Positions 8,627 through 16,272 of a stretch of DNA of 16,470 bases are shown one piece after another. Positions within the stretch are counted from its first letter, which is position 1, and every line of letters begins with the position of its first letter. The notes below the pieces were generated by a model, which was not told the DNA's origin, did no database searches, and worked only from the letters and a program-made list of their open reading frames with translations. The translations under genes were made by a program, and so were the position numbers. Source of the stretch: Gemmatimonadota bacterium (GTDB taxonomy: Bacteria; Gemmatimonadota; Gemmatimonadetes; Longimicrobiales; Longimicrobiaceae); assembly GCA_019348475.1 (NCBI GenBank), contig JAHWJJ010000032.1:1-16470 (forward strand), in the 5' to 3' direction.

Positions 8627-10870
8627 GTGCGGTCGACCGTGTTTAAAGAATCATCCTCCCAGGCCGTTCTCGACCTCGCGCCGCGGCTGCGCCTCCCCAA
8701 CGGGATGACGGTCATCCCCCAGAGCCGCGTCGAGGCGGAGCACTTCTACGACGACCTGTTCGAGAAGCGCATCTACGCCCGCCACGGCATCGCCCTGGCG
8801 CCCGGCGACTGCGTGTTCGACGTGGGCGGCAACATCGGGATGTTCACCCTGTACGTGCACCGCCACGCGCCGGGCGCCCGCATCTTTACCTTCGAGCCGG
8901 CGCCCCCGCTGTTCGAGCGGCTGCAGGCCAACCTGCTGCTGAACGGCGCCCACGCCCGCGTCTTTCCCTTCGGCATCGCCGATGCGGAGCGCACCGCGCC
9001 CTTCACCTTCTATCCCAACAGCTCGGGGATGTCGTCCTTCTACGCCGACGCGGAGGAGGAGCGCGACGTGCTGCGGGTGATGATGGACCGGCAGCGCGAG
9101 GAGGGGATGGAGGGGCTGGACGCGCTGATGGAGTACCGGGACGAGCTGCTGGACGAGCGCTTTCGCGCGGTGGAGATGGAGTGCCGGCTGCGGCCGCTCT
9201 CCGCCGTGATCCGCGAGGAGGGGGTGGAGCGCATCGATCTGCTCAAGATCGACGTGCAGAAGGCGGAGATGGACGTGCTGCGCGGGATCGACGACGAGCA
9301 CTGGCCCGGCATCCGCCAGATCGTGATGGAGGTGCACGACCTGGACGGACGGCTGGCCGAGGTGGAGCGGCTGCTGGAGGCGCGCGGCTTCCGGGTGGCG
9401 GTGGAGCAGGACGGCGTGCTGGAGGGGTCCATCCTCTACAACCTGTTCGCCGTCCGCCCCGACGCGCACCCGCGGGCCGGGACGGCGCCCGCCTCGGCCT
9501 CCGTCGTCTTTCTGTTTCCCGGCGTGGGCGACCAGTACCCCGGCATGGGGCGCGGGCTGTACGAGGCGGAGCCCGTGTTTCGCGCGGAGGTGGACCGCTG
9601 CGCGGAGATCCTGCGGCCCCATCTGGGTTTCGACCTGCGCGACGCCCTCTTCGCGGACGACGGGGAGCGGGACGCGCAGCCGCCCTCCGGCGGGATCGAC
9701 CTGCGCCGCATGGTGCTCGGCGCGCCCGTCTCCGACGCGGCCGCGCGGCTCAGCCGTACCGAGGTGGCTCAGCCGGCCGCGTTCGTGGTGGGTTACGCGC
9801 TCGCCCGACTCTGGGAGTCGTGGGGCGTGTGCCCGGCCGCGGTGATGGGCCATTCGCTGGGCGAGTACACCGCCGCCTGCGTGGCCGGCGTGTTCCGGCT
9901 GAAAGACGCGCTGGAGCTGGTGGCCCTGCGCGCCCGCGCCATCCAGGCGCTCCCGGCAGGCGCCATGCTCGCGGTACCGCTCGCCGCGGACGCGCTGGGC
10001 CCGTGCCTGGCCGACGGGGCCGCGCTCGCCGCGGTGAACGCGCCGGGGATGTGCGTCCTCTCCGGGACGGACGAGGCGATCGCCCGCGCCGAGCGCAGGC
10101 TCGCCGACGCCGGCCACCCCACCCGGAGGCTGGCGGCCACCCACGCCTTCCACTCGCCGCTGATGCGCCCGGTGGCGGAGCGGGTGGCGGCGCTCGCCGC
10201 GGGGATGCCGCTGTCGGCGCCGCGCATCCCCATGATCTCCAATCTCACCGGCACCTGGCTCACGGCGACCCAGGCGACGGACCCGGCGTACTGGGCGCAG
10301 CACCTGGAGGGGACGGTGCAGTTCGCGGCCGGCGCCGCGGCGCTGCTGGAGCAGCCGCGCCGGGTGCTGGTTGAAACCGGGGCGGGCGGATCGCTGGCCA
10401 CCTTCGTACGCATGCAGGCGGCGGCGAGCGGGGCCGAGCCCCCGGCGGGGGGCGCCTCCCTGCCCCACGCGGCCGAGCACACCCCCGAGCCCGCCTTTCT
10501 GCGCGACGCGCTCGAGCGCCTGCGCGCCACCGGCGTGGTGGCCGACGCGCCCGGCGCCGAGCCTCCGCTCCATCATCCAGCGGACGCCGAAGCAGAGGAC
10601 GGCGCCGAAGCCCGCACCAGGCGGGCGGCGGAGGACGGAACTCCGGTGGAGCGCGCGCTGGCCGGCGTCTGGCACGAGCTGCTGGGGAGCGAGCCGTCGC
10701 TGGACGACGACTTCTTCCTGATGGGCGGGCACTCCCTGGTCGCCGCCCGGCTCATCGGCCGCGTCCGGGAGATGTTCGGAGTGGAGATGCGGCTGCGTAC
10801 GCTCTTCCAGACCCGCACCGTCGCCGGGATGGCGCGGTGGATCGAGGACGCCCTGCAGGCGCGCGGATAG
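8627..10870 (+). CDS. Fused FkbM-type methyltransferase - malonyl-type acyltransferase - PCP-like carrier protein
   Basis: This 747-residue protein has three domains. Residues about 25-282 are an FkbM-family SAM-dependent O-methyltransferase: FDVGGNIG (64-71) is the SAM glycine loop, FTFEP (87-91) the acidic strand-2 motif, and LLKIDVQKAE the typical late motif. Residues about 293-590 are a type I PKS-like acyltransferase with PGVGDQYPGMG (298-308), GHSLGEY (nucleophile Ser410) and HAFHS (catalytic His509); HAFH is the malonyl-CoA signature. Residues about 668-740 are a carrier with LMGGHSL (Ser703), more like a peptidyl than an acyl carrier. No ketosynthase, condensation, adenylation or thioesterase domain is present, so alone it can only load and methylate an acyl unit. 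The GTG start lies 5 nt after the preceding stop, with no good Shine-Dalgarno sequence, so coupled translation is likely; GTG 8639 is a possible alternative. Domain calls are firm; substrate and role are inferred. Confidence 0.9.
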   Translation: MRSTVFKESSSQAVLDLAPRLRLPNGMTVIPQSRVEAEHFYDDLFEKRIYARHGIALAPGDCVFDVGGNIGMFTLYVHRHAPGARIFTFEPAPPLFERLQANLLLNGAHARVFPFGIADAERTAPFTFYPNSSGMSSFYADAEEERDVLRVMMDRQREEGMEGLDALMEYRDELLDERFRAVEMECRLRPLSAVIREEGVERIDLLKIDVQKAEMDVLRGIDDEHWPGIRQIVMEVHDLDGRLAEVERLLEARGFRVAVEQDGVLEGSILYNLFAVRPDAHPRAGTAPASASVVFLFPGVGDQYPGMGRGLYEAEPVFRAEVDRCAEILRPHLGFDLRDALFADDGERDAQPPSGGIDLRRMVLGAPVSDAAARLSRTEVAQPAAFVVGYALARLWESWGVCPAAVMGHSLGEYTAACVAGVFRLKDALELVALRARAIQALPAGAMLAVPLAADALGPCLADGAALAAVNAPGMCVLSGTDEAIARAERRLADAGHPTRRLAATHAFHSPLMRPVAERVAALAAGMPLSAPRIPMISNLTGTWLTATQATDPAYWAQHLEGTVQFAAGAAALLEQPRRVLVETGAGGSLATFVRMQAAASGAEPPAGGASLPHAAEHTPEPAFLRDALERLRATGVVADAPGAEPPLHHPADAEAEDGAEARTRRAAEDGTPVERALAGVWHELLGSEPSLDDDFFLMGGHSLVAARLIGRVREMFGVEMRLRTLFQTRTVAGMARWIEDALQARG

Positions 10871-10972
10871 ACGCGCACCACCTCCACCAGCCCGGCGGGA
10901 CCGCGCGGCGCCGGCTCCGTGGCCGCGGTGCCCCAGCGGCTCGTCGGGAGGGTGAGGAGCGGTTGGGGACGA

Positions 10973-11059
10973 GTGCGGCAATTCCATCGCGTTCACGAGG
11001 TGCCGCACGTTCGGCTGCGGAAATTCCGCTGAAAGCTGCGAGGAGCCGCTGACTCGCAG
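10973..11059. repeat. Cluster of inverted repeats at the NRPS/ABC junction
   Basis: Three dyads lie within 87 bp. GTGCGGCA (10973-10980) pairs with TGCCGCAC (11001-11008) across 20 nt. GCGGAA (11017-11022) and TTCCGC (11024-11029) form a palindrome around one base. CTGCGAG (11036-11042) pairs with CTCGCAG (11053-11059) across 10 nt. The block lies between the stop of the methyltransferase-acyltransferase gene and the broken permease. It may end transcription of the NRPS operon, or be a dispersed structured repeat left at a recombination site. There is no T-tract. Confidence 0.45.
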
Positions 11060-11099
11060 GCATGCAGCGTGGGCGCTGGGGCTGCCATCGCACCGACCC

Positions 11100-11225
11100 G
11101 GCGAGGCCGAGGCCGACGGCGATGATGATGGGGAAGCCGAAGGTCCAGAACAGCGCCTCGGGCTCGCGCAGAAAGCTGCGGATGCGCGCCAGAGTGAGTT
11201 CGCGCAGGGCATTGGGATCATTCAT
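11100..11225 (-). pseudogene. Truncated ABC-2-type transporter permease (N-terminal remnant)
   Basis: The ATG at 11225 overlaps the end of the ATPase gene (ATGAATGA), the usual coupled arrangement of an ABC-2 ATPase and its permease. The first 42 codons look genuine: a charged amphipathic start (ELTLARIRSFLREPEAL) and the beginning of a membrane helix (FWTFGFPIIIAVGLGLA). At about 11100 the likeness stops. The frame stays open to 10752 but encodes Arg/Pro/Ser-rich sequence with no membrane helices, then runs antisense through the carrier domain of the neighbouring gene. Whole permeases of this family have some 250-400 residues and six helices, so this one cannot work. I read it as a deletion or insertion scar. 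Confidence 0.75.
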
Positions 11226-12159
11226 CGCGCAGGGCCCGTCCGGTCATGGCGAGGAAGACGTCGTCCAGCGTGGCGCGGTGGGTGGTGAGGGCGGTCAGTT
11301 CGCCGCCGGCGGCGCCGATCACCTCCAGCAGCGGCGGAAGGGTGCGGTGCGGCTCGTCCACCGCCAGCTGCGTCGATTCGCCGCGGCGCGAGACGCGGGT
11401 GACGGACGGAAGCCGGCGCAGCCGCTCGTCGGGCGGCGCGGCGGTGGCGGCGAACTCGATGACGTGCGCGCCGCCCAGCGAGCGGATGAGCTCCGCCGGC
11501 GTGCCCTGCGCGATGATCTGGCCGCGGTCCAGGATGGCGACGCGGTCCGACAGCTTTTCCGCCTCGTCCATGAAGTGCGTGGTGAGCAGGATGGTGCCGC
11601 CGCGCGCCAGGAACGCCTGGCAGATGTCCCACAGCTGCCGCCGCGACTGCGGGTCCAGCCCCGTGGTGGGCTCGTCCAGGAACAGGATGTCGGGCGCTCC
11701 GGCCAGCGCGCAGGCCACCGAAAGCCGCTGCCGCTGGCCGCCGGACAGGTGCCGCACCTGCGTGTTCGCCTTCTCCGCCAGCTGCACGAATCCGATCAGC
11801 TCCCGCGGCGACGGGCCCTGGCGATAGAACGCGCGGAACATCCGCACGATCTCGCCCACGGTCATCCGCTCGGGGAACTCGCTCTCCTGCAGCTGCACGC
11901 CCAGGCGCTCGCGGATGGCGCGCTCGTCGCGGTCCCAGCGCATCCCCAGGATCTCCACCTCGCCGCCGTCGGGGCGCTGCAGCCCCTCCAGCACCTCGAT
12001 GGCCGTGGTCTTTCCCGCGCCGTTGGGGCCCAGCAGGCCAAAGCACTCGCCGCGCCGCACCTGCAGGTCCAGCGAGTGCACCGCCACCGTCTGCCCGAAG
12101 CGCTTGTGCAGCGCGCGGCAGGCGATGGCGGGGGCGCCGGGGTTGGGATCAGCCGTCAT
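11218..12159 (-). CDS. ABC transporter ATP-binding protein (ABC-2/CcmA-like)
   Basis: This 313-residue ATPase drives an ABC-2-type exporter from the cytoplasmic side. It has Walker A GPNGAGKT (44-51), a Q-loop region (VQLQES, about 88-93), the signature LSGGQ (138-142), Walker B DILFLDEP (157-164), and an H-loop in LLTTHFMDEAE. A C-terminal extension of about 90 residues follows (LDDVFLAMTGR near the end), as in NatA/DrrA-like proteins. Length and motifs are normal and nothing suggests damage. The start ATG at 12159 lacks a strong Shine-Dalgarno sequence, but the protein begins well with it. Its partner gene overlaps the stop but is truncated after about 42 codons, so this ATPase is probably an orphan unless it serves another permease. 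The substrate is unknown. Whether it ever belonged to the NRPS locus cannot be told; it is transcribed toward the cluster. Confidence 0.92.
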   Translation of the reverse strand: MTADPNPGAPAIACRALHKRFGQTVAVHSLDLQVRRGECFGLLGPNGAGKTTAIEVLEGLQRPDGGEVEILGMRWDRDERAIRERLGVQLQESEFPERMTVGEIVRMFRAFYRQGPSPRELIGFVQLAEKANTQVRHLSGGQRQRLSVACALAGAPDILFLDEPTTGLDPQSRRQLWDICQAFLARGGTILLTTHFMDEAEKLSDRVAILDRGQIIAQGTPAELIRSLGGAHVIEFAATAAPPDERLRRLPSVTRVSRRGESTQLAVDEPHRTLPPLLEVIGAAGGELTALTTHRATLDDVFLAMTGRALRDE

Positions 12160-12363
12160 GCGTCGGGGATGGAGGTCAGCGGCTGCGCTGCGAACGGGCG
12201 CGCGGCGGTTCTCCGCACGCGCGGTGCCGCCGCCGGGCCGGCGCTGCCGCGGCGGGTGGCCGCCATCTGTTTGCTTCGGCGTTTGTTTGGTATGGATTCT
12301 GCGTATGTGGACGGGCAACTGGTGGGGTGGCAAATACTTGAACGCATAGCAGGAGAGGGGACG
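12160..12363. other. Divergent intergenic region, ABC ATPase / DUF3072 gene
   Basis: This 204-bp gap must hold promoters for both neighbours. An AT-richer patch (about 12268-12350) contains TTTGTT (12282-12287) and TATGTG (12304-12309) 16 nt apart as a weak plus-strand candidate. Nothing convincing is seen for the minus strand. Confidence 0.3.
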
Positions 12364-12585
12364 ATGACGGACCGCAAGACGCAGGAGCAGGCGGAGGAGA
12401 GCAACATGATCAAGGACCCGGACAACTGGGTCACGGGCGACCAGCCGATGACCGGCGCCCAGCGGTCGTACCTGCACACGCTGGCCGAAGAGGCCCACGT
12501 GGAGGTGGACGACGATCTTTCCAAGGCCGAGGCCTCGAAGAAGATCGACGAGCTGCAGGAAAAGACCGGCCGCGGTCTGGACTGA
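12364..12585 (+). CDS. DUF3072 family small protein
   Basis: This 73-residue, acidic and lysine-rich soluble protein has no signal peptide or membrane segment. The core (about residues 27-69) has MTGAQRSYLHTLAEEA, a DDLSKAEASKKIDELQ segment and a C-terminal KTG, the pattern I recall for DUF3072. In that family a short helix-turn-helix-like segment often follows other domains, or stands alone as here; no biochemical role is established. The start ATG has a strong purine-rich ribosome site (AGGAGAGGGG) three bases upstream, which supports the call despite the small size. It is transcribed alone, away from the ABC gene, and followed by a terminator-like hairpin. Confidence 0.85.
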   Translation: MTDRKTQEQAEESNMIKDPDNWVTGDQPMTGAQRSYLHTLAEEAHVEVDDDLSKAEASKKIDELQEKTGRGLD

Positions 12586-12608
12586 ACAGCTGCGTCCCCG
12601 CGACAACT

Positions 12609-12645
12609 GCGACCGTGTCCGATGTTTGTTTCCGGACGCGGTCGC
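12609..12645 (+). terminator. Terminator-like hairpin after the DUF3072 gene
   Basis: GCGACCGTGTCCG (12609-12621) and CGGACGCGGTCGC (12633-12645) form a 13-bp stem with one G-U pair and an 11-nt loop. It begins 23 nt after the stop codon. Only TT follows the stem, so it is not a textbook U-tract terminator, but the symmetry lets it act on both converging transcripts. Confidence 0.6.
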
Positions 12646-12677
12646 TTCCCGCCGCGTTGCGACGAGACGAGCCGAAG

Positions 12678-12704
12678 GGGGTGATCCGGATTGCGGGTCA
12701 CCCC
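12678..12704 (-). terminator. Terminator-like hairpin after the minus-strand membrane-protein operon
   Basis: GGGGTGATCCG (12678-12688) and CGGGTCACCCC (12694-12704) form an 11-bp stem with one G-T pair and a 5-nt loop. It starts 8 nt beyond the stop codon at 12713-12715 of the minus-strand gene. There is no U-tract. The position in a convergent gap supports termination. Confidence 0.55.
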
Positions 12705-12712
12705 TCGCGCGT

Positions 12713-13525
12713 TCAGCCGCCGGCGGGCAGCATCATGTACCAGGCGCCGCCCAACGGCTCCGAGTGCCAGCCGTTCCAGCCGGCACCCCACTGGTGCGCG
12801 GGCAGAAGCGGCTGCCCCGGCAACACGTACACCAGGCGAAGGTCGGAGCGGCCCGACGGCGAAAACGCGACCATCCACGCCGTGCGCTCGGCTTTCTCCA
12901 CCCCGGCGCGCTCCATCCGCCGCAGGTACGCCTGCAACTCGCTCCGGGTGATTCCGTCGCGCGCCAGCACGTCCGCCAGCACGCGCTCGTTCCGGTCGCG
13001 ACCCGTGCGCTCGGGCCCGTGTTCCGGGCCGTGGTAGCCGTTGAGGATGACGCGCCCGTTCGCCGCTCCGACGGCGTGGATGCGTGTATCCTTCGCCAGC
13101 GCCTCGGCCAGCGGCTGCAGCCGGTCCGCCGCCGCGGCCGCGTACATCTGGCCCGCGATGCGGTTCACCAGCGGCACGGCGGCGATCGTCAGGCCAAGGG
13201 CGGCCAGGGCGAGCAGCAGGTGCCGCACCTTGCGCTCGTTCGGCTTCCACAGCGTGTGGATGACCACGCCGAACCCGCCCAGCGCGACGAACATGATCCC
13301 GATGACGAGGACGAACTCGAAGGGGCCGGCCGCCAATCCCTCGAGCCATACCCCCGCCCAGACCAGCACCAGGCCGGCGTATCCCATCCCGTAGAACACG
13401 CGGTGCGCGTTCACCGGCGTTTCCGGGCCCGGGGCCGCCGCACGGTCGCGCACCAGCGGCGCGAACACGGGCCGGCCGTCGGCCGGAGCGAGGGCGGCCT
13501 CCGCATACCGCGTGGGGGTGCTCAC
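12713..13525 (-). CDS. Hypothetical membrane protein with three predicted helices
   Basis: I do not recognise the family of this 270-residue protein. An N-terminal cytoplasm-like segment (1-40) is followed by hydrophobic stretches at about 45-62, 69-91 and 102-120. A basic loop (KPNERKVRH) lies between the second and third, and a soluble domain of about 150 residues follows. That domain contains a GRVILNGYHGPEHGPE stretch, an acidic and basic helical region, and a Trp/Gly-rich end (WGAGWNGWHSEPLGGAW). The GTG start at 13525 overlaps the stop of the upstream DUF4173-like gene by 4 nt (GTGA), so the two are translationally coupled and probably work together at the membrane. It is the last gene of the operon and is followed by a hairpin. 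It encodes no cysteine cluster, catalytic motif or signal peptidase site that I can identify. Confidence 0.8.
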   Translation of the reverse strand: MSTPTRYAEAALAPADGRPVFAPLVRDRAAAPGPETPVNAHRVFYGMGYAGLVLVWAGVWLEGLAAGPFEFVLVIGIMFVALGGFGVVIHTLWKPNERKVRHLLLALAALGLTIAAVPLVNRIAGQMYAAAAADRLQPLAEALAKDTRIHAVGAANGRVILNGYHGPEHGPERTGRDRNERVLADVLARDGITRSELQAYLRRMERAGVEKAERTAWMVAFSPSGRSDLRLVYVLPGQPLLPAHQWGAGWNGWHSEPLGGAWYMMLPAGG

Positions 13526-15240
13526 GGCGCCCTCCGCGCCTGGGGTTCATCCGCCGGTGGAGCCGCTGCGACCTCAGGGAGAGAAGGGGACGCCGGGGCG
13601 GCGACGGAGGCGGTCACAGGCACGTCCACCGGCGTCACCGTCACGGCGGGCGCCGCGGCCACGTCCGCCGATGCCGCTACGGGCGCCGCTGGACGGCGGC
13701 GGGCCGTGTTGACCGGGAGGGGGCAGGGCGTCATCCCCTGCAGCCGGGCGCGGTGGCGCGACACGGCGGCCCTGGCGCGCGCGCGTGACACGCTCCAGCT
13801 GCGCCAGTCCCCGTCCGTGCGATCCCAGCGCGCCAGCAGCCGTCCGGCCGCGGCGCAGCGAAGCTCCGGGCGCACCGCCGGCAGCGCCGCCAGCAGGGGC
13901 GGCACGGCGTCGGCGCTGAGCGAGGCGGCGTACGGGGCGTCGAAGCGCAGCGGGGCGTCCGCGCGGGCGGCGTTCACGCGCACGATCATCCCGTCCGGGT
14001 TCACCACGTGCAGCAGCACCAGCACCTCCAGCGCGGTGGTCAGCGCGCCCCACGCGAACCGCTCGCGCCGCCCGCGCAGCACCGTCCAGCCGAACCACGC
14101 GAACACCACGCCCAGCCACAGCATGAACGCCGTGGTGTACAGCCGCAGCTCGGTGAGCCCGTACGCGCCCTGGTACAGCCGCATTCGGTGCAGCGCGCTC
14201 CCCATGATGACGAACAGCAGCGCCACCTGCGCGCCCGCGAGCACGCGGAAGACTCGCTCGTGCCCCGGCCGCTCGCGGCGCAGCAGCCAGTCCGCCGCCA
14301 GCAGCAGCGGCAGCACCATCCCCGCCACCGTCACCAGCTCGAAGAAGCCGCGCCGCGCGTACTGCGAGAACGTGGTCGTCCCCGGCTGCATCACCGCCTG
14401 GGCCGTGCCGAAGAAGTAGGGGACCTGGACGATGACGAAGGCCAGGAAGAGCAGGTTGAGCAGGCCGAGCACCATCCCCACCTCCACGATCCCCAGCGCC
14501 AGCGCGTCCGGCCGCCGCACGGGCGGTCCCGGCCGCTCGCCGCCCAGCGTCATGGTGCGCAGGATGCCGCCCGCGATCCACGCCACCAGCAGCGCGAACA
14601 GCACGTGCCCCACCAGCAGGGGCGCGTCCACGCGAAGGCCTCCGAGAAGGCGCTCGAACCGCGCGTCCGCCGCCGCCAGCAGGGTGCCGAACACCAGCAG
14701 CAGCGGCACCGCCAGCGCCGCGCCCCGCACAACGGAGACGCCGTGGCGCGCGGCGCCGTCCGTGCGCACCTCGCTCCAGCGGACGTCGCGGAAGAGCAGG
14801 CTCGCGGCGCCCACCGCAGCGTCGCCCGCGGAGGCCGCGACGCCGATGGCGTGGTGCGCCAGCCCCGCCAGCCGCACCTCGCCCCCGCGCGCGCGGAACA
14901 TCGCGAGACCCAGGATGATGCCCAGCGCCGCCAGGTCCAGCGCTTTGAGCGTCGGCGAGTCGCGCCAGGCGACCAGCACCGCCGCCGCCAGCGCGAGCGG
15001 CATCCATCCCACCGCCACGTCGTCCGCCTGCGCCCAGCGCTGCAGGGCGGCGATCGCCATCACCAGCGCCGCCGTCCACAGCACCAGGTTCAGGCCCCAG
15101 GGGGCGCTCCGCAGCAGCAGGTCGCCCGCGATCCCCAGCCCCACCGCCGCGCCCGTGACGCCGAGGCCGAGTCGCGTCCGCTCGCTCACCCGCACCGCCG
15201 CGCGCACCGGCGCGGCGGGGATGCCGTCCGTCGTGCTCAT
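13522..15240 (-). CDS. DUF4173-like polytopic membrane protein
   Basis: This 572-residue integral membrane protein of unknown function has about ten or more hydrophobic segments over residues 25-410. Family-like landmarks are YARRGFFELV, GLTELRLYT with FMLWLGVVFAWFGW, and NPDGMIVRVNAARA followed by LSADAVPPLLAALP. This pattern is what I associate with DUF4173 (neighbouring DUF4153 annotations are common). The last 50 or so residues are an Ala/Pro/Val-rich low-complexity tail. I start at ATG 15240 because AAGGAGGG lies about eight bases upstream; an in-frame ATG at 15333 would add 31 hydrophilic residues and lacks such a site. The gene overlaps the next one by GTGA. The operon is set apart from uppS by 278 bp, which would hold its promoter. 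Confidence 0.85.
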   Translation of the reverse strand: MSTTDGIPAAPVRAAVRVSERTRLGLGVTGAAVGLGIAGDLLLRSAPWGLNLVLWTAALVMAIAALQRWAQADDVAVGWMPLALAAAVLVAWRDSPTLKALDLAALGIILGLAMFRARGGEVRLAGLAHHAIGVAASAGDAAVGAASLLFRDVRWSEVRTDGAARHGVSVVRGAALAVPLLLVFGTLLAAADARFERLLGGLRVDAPLLVGHVLFALLVAWIAGGILRTMTLGGERPGPPVRRPDALALGIVEVGMVLGLLNLLFLAFVIVQVPYFFGTAQAVMQPGTTTFSQYARRGFFELVTVAGMVLPLLLAADWLLRRERPGHERVFRVLAGAQVALLFVIMGSALHRMRLYQGAYGLTELRLYTTAFMLWLGVVFAWFGWTVLRGRRERFAWGALTTALEVLVLLHVVNPDGMIVRVNAARADAPLRFDAPYAASLSADAVPPLLAALPAVRPELRCAAAGRLLARWDRTDGDWRSWSVSRARARAAVSRHRARLQGMTPCPLPVNTARRRPAAPVAASADVAAAPAVTVTPVDVPVTASVAAPASPSLPEVAAAPPADEPQARRAP

Positions 15241-15484
15241 CGCCCCACCCTCCTTTCCGCCGCCGTCGGAGCGACCATCCAGCGTCGCGCGCTCACCTGG
15301 AAACCGAACACCCTTTTCATCCCCCACCTCCACAGAAGAAAATTTCCGCAGACTGCATCCCCCTCCATCTCGCTACCCCTTGCCCGGCGTTGTGCCGACG
15401 GCCCGCTCGCCTCTGCGCCGCGCTCGCGGAATGACGTCGTTCGGCTGTACACGCGCCGGTCGCACTCCATCACTCCACACTCCA

Positions 15485-15528
15485 GCTCCCGCACTCCCGC
15501 ACTCACGCACTCACGCACTCACGCACTC
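15485..15528. repeat. Octamer tandem repeat (ACTCACGC) at the 3' end of uppS
   Basis: Three exact copies of ACTCACGC (15501-15524) are followed by a half unit (15525-15528). They are preceded by ACTCCCGC (15493-15500) and GCTCCCGC (15485-15492). Looser CACTCCA units continue leftward to about 15461. Read on the minus strand, the unit is GCGTGAGT. The uppS stop codon and last codons lie inside the array, so slippage changes DNA just at the end of that gene. Confidence 0.85.
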
Positions 15529-16241
15529 TTCACGACCCCGAACCGCCGCTCGCGGCCGGCGAACCACTCCACCGCCTCGCCCAGCGCCGCCGGGCCGAAC
15601 TCCGGCCACATGCGCCGCGTGAAGTAAAGCTCCGCGTACGCGCACTCCCAGAGCAGAAAGTCGCTCAGCCGCTGCTCGCCGCCGGTGCGGACCAGAAGGT
15701 CCACGTCCGGCGCGGGCTCGTTTTCGCCGATGGCGCGCGCCAGCAGCGCGGTGAACTCCTCGCGCGACAGGTCACGCGCATCTGCCAGCGCGGCGGCGCG
15801 GACCAGCGCGTCGCGGGCGGAGTAGTCGATGGCGATGCGCAGCGTCAGCGCCTCGCCTTCGGCCGTGGCGGATTCCGCCGCCTCGATCTGGCGGCGCAGT
15901 GGGTCACCCAGCCGGTCGCGGCGTCCGATGACGCGCAGCCGCACACCATTCTCCACGCAGCGCGCGGTCTCGCCCGCCAGGTAGGCGCGGAACAGGCGCA
16001 TCAGCGCGCTCACCTCGCGCGGCGGGCGCCCCCAGTTGTCTGACGAGAAGGCGTAGAGCGTCAGCGTGCCGATGCCCAGCCCCGGCGCCCCCTCGACCAC
16101 GCGCCGAACCGCCTGCGCGCCCTCGCGGTGGCCGGCCACGCGCGGCAGCCCGCGCATGGACGCCCAGCGGCCGTTCCCGTCCATGATCAACGCGACGTGC
16201 AGCCCGCCGCGCCGGTCGCCGATGTGGAAAGTGCTTTGCAT
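15519..16241 (-). CDS. uppS: Isoprenyl transferase (undecaprenyl diphosphate synthase)
   Basis: This cis-prenyltransferase adds isopentenyl units to farnesyl diphosphate to make the undecaprenyl carrier for cell-wall and surface glycans. It is 240 residues long, normal for the family. Signatures in order are [13 protein letters not shown] (15-27, catalytic Asp21), [19 protein letters not shown], and [23 protein letters not shown] (from Arg185, diphosphate-binding and dimer-interface region). The ATG at 16241 leaves the usual short leader before [13 protein letters not shown]; its Shine-Dalgarno sequence is poor. It lies 31 nt after a winged-helix regulator gene on the same strand. The cdsA-dxr neighbours often seen beside the housekeeping copy are absent from the downstream side, so this could be a second copy; that is inference. 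The stop codon falls in an octamer repeat. Confidence 0.95.
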   Translation of the reverse strand: MQSTFHIGDRRGGLHVALIMDGNGRWASMRGLPRVAGHREGAQAVRRVVEGAPGLGIGTLTLYAFSSDNWGRPPREVSALMRLFRAYLAGETARCVENGVRLRVIGRRDRLGDPLRRQIEAAESATAEGEALTLRIAIDYSARDALVRAAALADARDLSREEFTALLARAIGENEPAPDVDLLVRTGGEQRLSDFLLWECAYAELYFTRRMWPEFGPAALGEAVEWFAGRERRFGVVKSA

Positions 16242-16272
16242 CGTAAAGTTACGGGGTAAAAAAAGGGACGTT

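Noticed and set aside
10871..11099. Missing thioesterase or ketosynthase domain hidden after the carrier
   Set aside because: All frames read; no GxSxG thioesterase or CSSS ketosynthase motif is present, and the carrier ends naturally before the TAG at 10868-10870.
11062..12585. 507-codon plus-strand frame ending with the DUF3072 protein
   Set aside because: Everything before codon 12364 is antisense to the ABC ATPase or intergenic; the strong ribosome site and family start are at 12364.
15485..15528. CRISPR-like array
   Set aside because: The repeat unit is 8 bp with no spacers, so it is a simple tandem repeat.
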